DNA from: Chondrosia reniformis
Lineage: Eukaryota > Porifera > Demospongiae > Chondrillida > Chondrillidae
Length of the DNA: 64,000 nucleotides
Direction: 5' to 3'
Assembly (NCBI GenBank): GCA_947172415.1
Contig: OX359197.1
Span: forward strand, 62,001 to 126,000
Positions 56,278 to 64,000 of the stretch are shown here, piece after piece. Position numbers and translations under genes: made by a program. The stretch's first letter is position 1; each line of letters starts with the position of its first letter. Under the pieces are notes generated by a model. It ran no database searches, was not told the DNA's origin, and saw only the letters and a program-made list of their open reading frames with translations.

Positions 56278-59189
56278 ATGAGCAGTAAATTTGTGCGCGC
56301 CTCAAAGTACCGTCATGTGTTCGGTTCCCCTAACAAGCCGGAGAAGACCTATGTCAGTATCAAGGTCTCCAAGAGCCCTTCTGAGAGCAACATGTGTGCA
56401 GTCAACAGTAAGTTTGTGGCCGTAGTGTTGGAAGCGCAAGGCGGCGGTGCGTTCTTGGTTCTGAAGGAGGACAACGTGAGTGATTAAACGTAATTTCTCT
56501 GTAAAGGTTTCTCCACCTATAGTAGCTAATTGCTTAATTGTGTAGTACGGACGAGTGGACCTTAACCATCCCAAAGTGTGTGGACATACCGGTTTAGTGC
56601 TGGACATTCAGTGGAACCCTTTCGATGAGAACGAGATTGCCTCTTGTTCTGAGGACGCTACAGTCAAGATATGGACTATCCCTGATGGCGGACTGGTGGA
56701 AGACCTGAAAGATCCGAGACTAGATTTGATGGGTCACGAGAAGAAGTCAACTCACGTTCACTGGCATCCCACGGCCTCCAACATTCTGGCGAGCAGTTCC
56801 GCTGATGGAACAATCCTTATATGGAACACTACTGCCGGAGGAGAACCATTATATCGACTGACCCAGCAGGGAGTGAATCCAGAGCTCATCTATTCGTTTT
56901 CCTGGAACTACAATGGTAGTCAGATTGCCTCTACAAGCAAGGACAAGAAATTGAGGCTGTATGATGTGAGGAAGGAGGCCGAGATTCAGACGGCGCCTAC
57001 CCACCACCCGGGTAGCAAGCCCAGTAGAGTAATATTTCTGGGATCCACAAATAAGCTCTTTACCACTGGTTTCAGTAAGATGTCAGAGAGAGGTTTTGCA
57101 CTCTATGATTCAGTAAGTCTCATACGGATTGAATGTACTTACAATCTGATCAAATAGCAATGTGGTTATTTGAAATTTATGAAGAGTAGTGGATCTGTAA
57201 ATCATATGTAATGTTAACGTAACGTTTCTCTTCTGTTCTTCATGTGTACAAATAGAATCCTGTATTTGTGTGTTTCTTTTATTGAAAGCCCTATACAAGT
57301 GCAATTAGGCAAACTTTATCTAAACATTTGATTCAAAGAACAACATACCATTTAACAACTTATTAGCTTAAAGTTTTGTCTGTTGTATGTTTATAATATG
57401 TCTCAGTCAGTTTGTGGGGGAGGTTGTTACCGACTTACCAAATAATTACAAGTTTTGTAGCATGATATATAACTTGTTTTGTTCAATACATTTTAAAGAG
57501 TTATTGTATTGAAAGACAGTAATTTACTATTTATGCATGACTGAAAGTTGATCTACCGTGTGTTATCACACTCCTATCCAATCAAGGATCTCTCTACTCT
57601 CTCTAATACCACTCCTGTCCAATCAAGGATCTCTCTACTCTCTTTAATACCACTCCTATCCAATCAAGGATCTCTCTACTCTCTCTAATACCACTCCTGT
57701 CCAATCAAGGATCTCTCTACTCTCTCTAATACCACTCCTGTCCAATCAAGGATCTCTCTACTCTCTCTAATACCACTCCTGTCCAATCAAGGATCTCTCT
57801 ACTCTCTCTAATACCACTCCTGTCCAATCAAGGATCTCTCTACTCTCTCTAATACCACTCCTGTCCAATCAAGGATCTCTCTACTCTCTCTAATAGGCAA
57901 ATTTGTCAAAGGTACTCTGTTCAGAGAATATTGACAATGGAACTGGAGTTTTATTTCCATTTTGGGATGAAGAGACAAAGATGGTTTACATTGTTGGAAA
58001 GGTTGGTCAATAGAATGTCTGTTTCATAGCTAATGCCAGTTGTGTCAAAGTTGACATCTATTCACTGCCACCCTGTGCTAAATAGTATAGTCATAGCTCT
58101 AGCCCTCTGAATTCAAAGAGGAGTTTTCTATGTCTCTGAATTGACATTCTCTTGTTCATTTGAATGTCAATTGAATGAGATCACAAATAGTCCAGTAAAG
58201 ACTGTATTTGAGAGTGTATAGATCACTTGATCACTTGGTGCATGTTGTCTCTCTTACAGGGTGACACTAATATTAGGTACTATGAAGTGACAAATGAAGA
58301 GCCTTTCGTCTTCTCCTTGAGCATGCACCAAAGCACAGTTTCCGTACGAGGAGTGGGTATCCTTCCCAAGAGGTTGGTAAACGTTCGTGAACACGAGATC
58401 TGCAGGTTTTACAGGGTGGTGCAGACAAAGGGTATAGTAGAGCCTCTCTCAATGATAGTGCCACGGAAGGTAAGCGCTTTGGTTAACAAACTTAACAAAT
58501 TGAGCTGCAACCTTTCAACTTCACACTTTACATCTTTACCAACTCTTTATTCAGTCTGAGATGCTTCAAAAAGATGTCTACCTGCCTTGCTATGCTGGCA
58601 AGCCGTCCATGACAGCTGAAGAGTGGATCGGAGGGGCAAATAAGAATCCCATTTTGATCAATATTGGACTAGATGGCCCAATAGCTGGAACTGAATCTGT
58701 CTCCAAAGTAGACGCTCAACCCAAAGCTGAAAAGGTTGGAGTGTCGGGTGGATCTGAACCAAAGACATTAGAAGATGTGAGGAATGTCTATAGTGGTAGT
58801 CTTTATACAATCTCTGTAGCAGTGACCTATGGGAGTGAGACTAGGTAGTCTTTATACAGTCAACCTCTCTATAGTGGTGACCTATGGGAGTGAGACTAGG
58901 TAGTCTTTATACAGTCAACCTCTCTATAGTGGTGACCTATGGGAGTGAGACTAGGTAGTCTTTATACAGTCCAACCTCTATAGTGGTGACCTATGGGAGT
59001 GAGACTAGGTAGTCTTTATACAGTCAACCTCTCTATAGTGGTGACCTATGGGAGTGAGACTAGGTAGTCTTTATACAGTCAACCTCTCTATAGTGGTGAG
59101 CTATTCCTCCCTCTGTGTAGTTTAAAAAAGTTTATAAGGAGCTTCTTGCTGAAAATGAGAAACTGAAGAAGGAGTTAGGAAGAAAATAA
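56278..59189 (+). CDS. Coronin
   Basis: An actin-filament regulator acting with Arp2/3 and cofilin. Exon 56278-56475 begins MSSKFVRASKYRHVFGSPNK. Exon 56546-57112 holds the beta-propeller (NHPKVCGHTGLVLDIQWNPF, ASCSEDATVKIWTIPDGG, STHVHWHPTASNILASSSAD, KDKKLRLYDVR, TTGFSKMSERGFALYDS). Later exons read NGTGVLFPFWDEETKMVYIV, GDTNIRYYEV, ICRFYRVV, EPLSMIVPRK, DVYLPCYAGKPSMTAEEWIG and NPILINIGL. The last exon is a short coiled coil (FKKVYKELLAENEKLKKELG). This is the type I coronin layout (CORO1/CORO2-like); which vertebrate group is not decided. Introns carry 41-bp and 55-bp minisatellites. Confidence 0.92.
57113..57560. other. Coronin intron, unremarkable part
   Basis: About 450 bp of AT-rich intron upstream of the 41-bp minisatellite. 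Nothing recognised. Confidence 0.6.
57562..57893. repeat. 41-bp minisatellite in coronin intron
   Basis: Eight copies of a 41-bp unit, ACCACTCCTGTCCAATCAAG plus a CTCTCTACTCTC stretch, running up to the next acceptor and supplying its polypyrimidine tract. CCAATCA is a CCAAT-box-like word in each unit. Confidence 0.95.
58820..59096. repeat. 55-bp minisatellite in last coronin intron
   Basis: About five copies of GTGACCTATGGGAGTGAGAC with the following TAGGTAGTCTTTATACAGTC, spaced 55 bp. It runs from just after the donor to just before the acceptor of the last exon. Confidence 0.95.
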
Positions 59190-60071
59190 CTCTCTACAGA
59201 AGTGTGAATAACATAGACATTAAACAGTTAAATAGGTATAATTATTGTTCTAATTATTAGTTGAATTTGAGTGACGTGTAATATTATTCATTAAACTAAT
59301 GTTATATTCATTTATGAAATGATATATCTGGAGTTAAGGAGATTTGCCGGTATATACTGGAGTTGGAGCTTGGAATTGCTTATCATCAGAGCCTTTGCAC
59401 AGCTCAGTGTAATTAACTCCCTTCATTGTGAGCGCTCAGTCTCTTAGACTGTAGCCGCCACCTTCATTTATTATGAAACCACAAGTGTTTCACTAGTGAA
59501 GACAGTCATCCAAACTCACCATTATTGAAGTGTACCACACTGATGAGCCCAAATGAGGGTGAAACAGCTGTCTGTAGTTCTTTGATGAATTTTTCCATCT
59601 TGGATGACTGGGAGGTTAATCACTGGTTGCCAATTTAATAGGTCTTGTCCCCCAGCCAAGATTAAACTGCAGTCATTTGGCTGGTTGGCGTAATATGTTC
59701 CAGTGAATTCTGACTGAATTGGAAACTTAAGAGACAATATGCAGTTTGGTAGAATCACTACAGTCATCAGATGTAGTCAGAAAATATAAAGGTATTATGC
59801 GCCAAATATTAGTTATAGCGCGATTGGTACTGCTAGCTGCTGCATTACGCAAGTAATTACTGATTGACAAGTGCTAATAACATAAATGCCTCGAACGCCG
59901 GAATGTGTCGCGTGGACGAAGTGATTTTATGGCAACCATGGGTATACTATGAATTCTATTAAATAGGTGGTATCCGAAAATATCCTTTGTTTTGTGGTAG
60001 ATATCCGCAAATTTACGGCATATCGGATTGGAAGGCAATGTTTTTATTTCACTTCAATAAGTAGCGTACCG
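59190..60071. other. Intergenic region coronin/DIXDC1-like
   Basis: About 880 bp. It contains the canonical-looking hammerhead at 59537-59580. A minus-strand open frame at 59522-59767 overlaps the ribozyme and has no recognisable domain. The last 200 bp (GCGCCAAATATT, GCGCGATTGG, GTCGCGTGGAC) is the likely promoter of the next gene. Confidence 0.65.
59534..59582 (+). ncRNA. Type-I hammerhead ribozyme, second family
   Basis: CTGATGA at 59540-59546, helix II GCCC-AAATGA-GGGT at 59547-59560 (four pairs, the closing one G-U), GAAA at 59561-59564, self-complementary CAGCTG at 59565-59570, TC at 59571-59572, with predicted cleavage after 59572. Helix I pairs ACA before the core with TGT after cleavage, plus a possible C-G beyond a mismatch. 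Every invariant core base is present. It shares only the ribozyme with the dispersed family; flanks differ. Confidence 0.75.
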
Positions 60072-63000
60072 ATGGCTGCGACCGCGACTACAAAGGACTC
60101 GAGAGAGAAACCATCTCATGGAAAGTACTTGATAAGAAAGGCTGGACCGGAAAAGCACCAAGTAACTACAGCCTTCTTCAATGGTCCTGCCTTGACAAGA
60201 CGCTCCTCTCTCCCTCTCTCTCTCACTACAGCGCCAAGTGGAAGAATACGTTACGTGGGTAAACTCTCATTTGAAGAAGCGAACTGGAGTTCCAGTCATC
60301 TACGATCTACACGCGCTCCAAGACGGGACGACCCTGGTCAATCTCGTGGAGATTCTCAGTAAGCGCAATTCGCTTGACGCTGTACATGACTATGATGTAA
60401 CCATTGACCTTGCGAATATGTATACAATAACAGGGATTTTCAATAAGTTATTTCACTACTCAATACAATACTCCAAGTGTACGTGACGTAGATAGTCGAC
60501 TGTGATTTCATTAATACAGTAAATGTTGTAAAGGTATGCTTGCTAAGGCAGTGCGTGGTAGGATTGCAAAAACACAGAGTTTCATATACTGCATTCCTAA
60601 TTTTCAATGAATTGTGTGTCTATTGATAAGGAGTATCTTAAGGATGAGGCATTTGTCAGATTCCTTATCAGGGCTGGGCTTGTGTGTAAAGAAGTGTGTG
60701 CAAGACCTTTAAAAGACATTCAATGCAGCACAATATGCTGCATTGAAATTAATATACAAACATGTGACTGTCAGTGTATAGTATGAATAGTATATAAGAT
60801 GGCATCAGATAATTATTGTATTTCAACAGTATTCTCGTATTTCACTGCATTGTGAACTTGTTCATAGTCAAGTGTAAGCAAGAGTGATTGAGTGTGTGTA
60901 AATAACATTTCCTCTATGATGAATGGTGTCTGTAAACTTGTGTATGAACCAGTAGTGTTCTCGTTATGGAATGCTGTGCTACGTGACTGGTTCCAACTAT
61001 TACCTCCAAAAGTAATATATTGGTACTCGTCAAGAAATTGAATCTCTGTTTACTTTCAAGTTTGGTTCTGGCTGTGTCTGCTAAAGGTCCAACTACGTAG
61101 AAGGGTCTGGCTGCATGATAACACTGCTATTCATTCACAGGCAAACAGGAGATTGTAGGAGTAGACAGATCTCCCACGAGCCAGAGGAGTAAGAAGAACA
61201 ATATTGACATTGTGTTCAAATTTTTAGAAGCAGAAAACGTTCAGTTACCAGAACACCCTCAGAAAGGTATTTGTATGTGCATTATTATAAATACCAACCA
61301 TCATATAAAACAAGATGGCCGCATGTATACAGTATATTATATACTCATATATGTACATACGTATGTGTAGAGACAATATTATTACATATGAATATTATAT
61401 TGGTAACTCCACATGAACACTATAGAACACCTTATCTCCAAACATTATGGTATATAAAGTTAAGGAATCATAGACTTAAAAACACAATTTCTTTATATTA
61501 GTTACTTGGCAAACCTAGAGTATGTATGGATGGGGATATTGTCCTGTCCCATGTACGTATGTGTACGTATATAGCACTGTGAGATGTACTGTGTCCCACT
61601 GCAGAACTGTACGAAGGCAGTGTTAAAGGACTACTAAGGATAGTGCTGTCTATTGCAGACCACTACAGACCGTGGCAGATTAGGAGGGCTGGAAATGGGA
61701 GACGCCCTACCACTCGCCCCGCCAACCAGCTAGGAAATGGCCGTGACTCTTCCATGTCCTCCCCAAGAATTAACAATTATTCTCCAATCCCTCTTCCCCC
61801 AATTGACTTTCTGTCACAGCAGCAAACTCCTCTCGATGTGGACATCAACCCCACCCCCTCCCCCAGGAGGGAATCTGACCCATATGCAGGCACACATTCC
61901 CATCACTTCTCCAATTACCCAGCTCAGCTAGGGGGAGGCGTGTCTCCATCACCTCACCTCTTTCAGCTCCATCAAGCCATCTCCTCCTCCGACCAGTACC
62001 TTCACCATGGCAACCTATTCAGTCACAGTCACTACCAGGGATCAGACCCTCAAAGTGGACCTTCTCCGACAAGCGAGTTCACCCGGCCTTCCATTGGCTC
62101 CTCCCCTGTGCCATCGAGCCTACCCTCACGCAACATTGCCACGCCCATTTCAGGTGAATCTGTGCATGTGACTGTCATGTGATAATCATGTGACTGCTGT
62201 GTCTCTGTACAGGCTTCACTGGAGTAATGAGTGGTCTACAGAGATATACAGATAGCATGATATCTCCACCCATCACAGGCAGTAGCAGTGGAACAGGCTC
62301 ACCAGCCCCGCCCACCACTGCCCCGCCCCCGGAAACACCACTCCCAACTTTAGACAGTTCATTGTTGGATATCAATCAAGTTAAAGGTCAACTCTTACAA
62401 CTTTATGCCCTAGTAAGGCTCTCCCCTCCTCTCCTCCTCTCCTCTCCCCTCCCCTCCCCTCCTCTCCTCTCCTCTCCTCTCCTCTCCCCTCCTCTCCTCT
62501 CCTCTCCCCTCCCCTCCTCTCCTCTCCCCTCCCCTCCCCTCCCTTGCATCCTCTCCTCTCCTCTCCTCTATTCTCTCTTCTTCATCTCCTATTGTTTAAG
62601 TTGACTTATTTTTGTTGTTCCCTTTGTGTAGTTGCGAGAGAATCCAGACGGCGAGGAAGGTGATCTGATGGAAGTCAAGACCTCTCCCTCCCTCACAGAG
62701 GTCCCTCCACTCCCCTTCACAGACCTGTAGGTTTGTTACCTTTCTGATCTACTCCATTCTGTAGATACTGGGACAAAATGGCAGCAGCTACATGGAGCCT
62801 TTACTGGAAGTGAGATAATATGAATATCATCATGTCATGTGATGGTCACATGGTAGCCATGGTCACCAAATTGGTCCTATGTTGTCTGCTTACAGGAGAC
62901 AGGAGACATTCAGCAGTTGAGAGACGAGTACTCTTCACTTCAAGTGGAGAGTGATGCTCTCCGACGAGATCTAACGGAGAAGGATGAGGTTATTAGGCAA

Positions 63001-64000
63001 CTAAAGTCAGACATCTTGAGGTTGGATTACAAAACAGAGACTGAACGAGAGGAATTGAGGAACTTTGTCTCAGAGAAGCAGCTCGTAATTGAAGAACTTG
63101 ATGTAAGTCAGTGCTCGTTGATCTGTCTAACAAAACTTTATCAAATGCACTTCTCTCAACTTAGCTTCGGGTTCGAGAGAGAGAAGCTATTATTCAAGAG
63201 CAGAATGACAAAATGGAGGATCTGAAAAGAGATTTAGATGAACTGCACCAGAACGAGGTACGTATACTGAGTATATAATGTTGTGTAAAGTAGTCTTTGT
63301 ATGAACCTTTTCGACCAATCAGAGGGCTGTATTTCCAATGGGAGTTGTCCTTGTTAAGATAGGCACCTATTTATTTATTTCATTATTCATTTAGTCTGAA
63401 AAGGCCAGGAAACTAGAGGTATACGAATTAGAAACTAGAGATCTGAAACAAGCACTCTCTCATCAAAGGATTAGTGGGGGCAGCCCCTCCTCAAAAGGGG
63501 CAGTCCCTGAAATGGTATCCACAGAAGCAGAAGTTATTAGACAATCTCTAAACACTTTGAGAAAGGAGAGTGCAAAGTCACAGCAACCTTCTCTGGACAG
63601 TCTTGAGCAGGTCAGTCAGTGTGGTGACCTCCTATGTACCTCTGGTGTCATTCTTTGTTATACGTATGTATGTACATCACTTGTCAGTTGTGTTTGTCCA
63701 TTTGTCAGTTGTGTTTGTCCATTTGTCAGTTGTGTTTGTCCATTTGTCAGTTGTGTTTGTCCATTTGTCAGTTGTGTTTGTCCATTTGTCAGTTGTGTTG
63801 GTCCATTTGTCAGTTGTGTTGGTCCATTTGTCAGTTGTGTTTGTCCATTTGTCAGTTGTGTTTGTCCATTTGTCAGTTGTGTTTGTCCATTTGTCAGTTG
63901 TGTTGGTCCATTTGTCAGTTGTGTTGGTCCATTTGTCAGTTGTGTTTGTCCATTTGTCAGTTGTGTTTGTCCATTTGTCAGTTGTGTTTGTCCATTTGTC
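60072..64000 (+). CDS. DIXDC1: DIXDC1 (Ccd1)-like Wnt pathway protein, 3' end beyond window
   Basis: The first exon encodes MAATATTKDSREKPSHGKYL. Exons at 60232-60358 (QVEEYVTWVNSHLKKRTGVP, DLHALQDGTTLVNLVEIL), 61140-61266 (KQEIVGVDRSPTSQR, NNIDIVFKFLEAENVQLPEH) and 61605 onward (LYEGSVKGLLRIVLSIADHY) form a calponin-homology domain like that of DIXDC1. A Pro/Ser-rich linker follows (to about 62410), then coiled-coil exons (ETGDIQQLRDEYSSLQVESD, REEKL-type heptads at 62896-63257). The exon at about 63394-63610 has SLNTLRKESAKS and SLDSLEQ, matching DIXDC1 just before its coiled-coil end. The DIX domain should lie to the right of the window and cannot be seen. The protein would act downstream of Frizzled with Dishevelled and Axin. 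Confidence 0.82.
60490..61139. other. First large intron of DIXDC1-like gene
   Basis: About 780 bp from the donor at about 60359. I see no exon, repeat or RNA that I can support. Confidence 0.6.
62415..62575. repeat. CTCCTCTCCTCTCCCCT polypyrimidine repeat
   Basis: About 160 bp of CTCCT/CCCCT repeats in a DIXDC1-like intron. Confidence 0.95.
63668..64000. repeat. 21-bp minisatellite, runs off right edge
   Basis: At least fifteen copies of GTCAGTTGTGTTTGTCCATT plus T, with a TTGGTCC variant in some. It lies in a DIXDC1-like intron and continues past the window. Confidence 0.96.

Noticed and set aside
59480-59520. Second ribozyme-like stretch (CACTAGTGAAACACTTGTGG on the minus strand) beside the hammerhead
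   Set aside because: There is no CTGATGA and no helix II; only GAAAC is shared.
59522-59767. 81-codon minus-strand frame in the coronin/DIXDC1 gap
   Set aside because: It overlaps the ribozyme on the other strand, has no recognisable domain and no splice context.

Overview
The window is eukaryotic nuclear DNA from a compact animal genome, most likely a sponge. All genes but four are split by short GT-AG introns, and all recognised proteins have clear metazoan relatives: SMAD4, WDR7, coronin, DIXDC1, a LEDGF-type PWWP/IBD protein and Golgi alpha-mannosidase II. Several features fit demosponge DNA: intergenic gaps of tens of bases, AT-rich non-coding DNA, an extracellular protein with no vertebrate counterpart, and a PINK1-like kinase carrying an added Cys/His tail. 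The phylum is inferred, not proven.

Layout. 1-5600 is a 169-bp satellite in two arrays. Between and after the arrays lie two near-identical non-satellite segments, giving a higher-order period of about 3.36 kb. From 6.2 kb on the DNA is gene-dense: RPS11(-), Golgi alpha-mannosidase II(-), WDR7(+), DBR1(-), WDR43(+), SMAD4(-), secreted modular protein(+), LEDGF/HDGF-like PWWP protein(-), PINK1-like kinase(+), Rab GTPase(-), FECH(+), RPS27(-), three tandem proline-rich membrane proteins(+,+,+), HYPK(-), HDHD2(+), DEDDh exonuclease(-), coronin(+), and the 5' part of a DIXDC1-like gene(+) that runs off the right edge. Strands alternate almost strictly. Eight divergent pairs have start codons 27 to about 205 bp apart. 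Convergent pairs come as close as 5 bp between stop codons. The genes are housekeeping and signalling genes with no shared pathway apart from generic RNA, ribosome and trafficking roles.

Non-coding content. Almost every larger intron carries its own minisatellite. One in WDR7 has multiplied a real 5' splice site ten times, and others expand inside coding exons of DBR1 and the LEDGF-like gene. The most interesting signal is a dispersed element of about 220 bp with at least ten full or partial copies. Its best copies contain a type-I hammerhead ribozyme fold (CTGATGA, helix II, GAAA, short helix III, GTC cleavage site). A separate, more canonical hammerhead lies at about 59.5 kb. This looks like a metazoan retrozyme-type family living in introns. 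Other observations are a LINE 3'-end fragment, YY1-like motifs fused to start codons, a GC-AG intron, and two palindromic words (X-box-like and M-box-like) repeated through introns and intergenic DNA.

All gene models were assembled by eye from splice signals and remembered family conservation. Where I give exon boundaries they are those I could check by reading frame; others are approximate.
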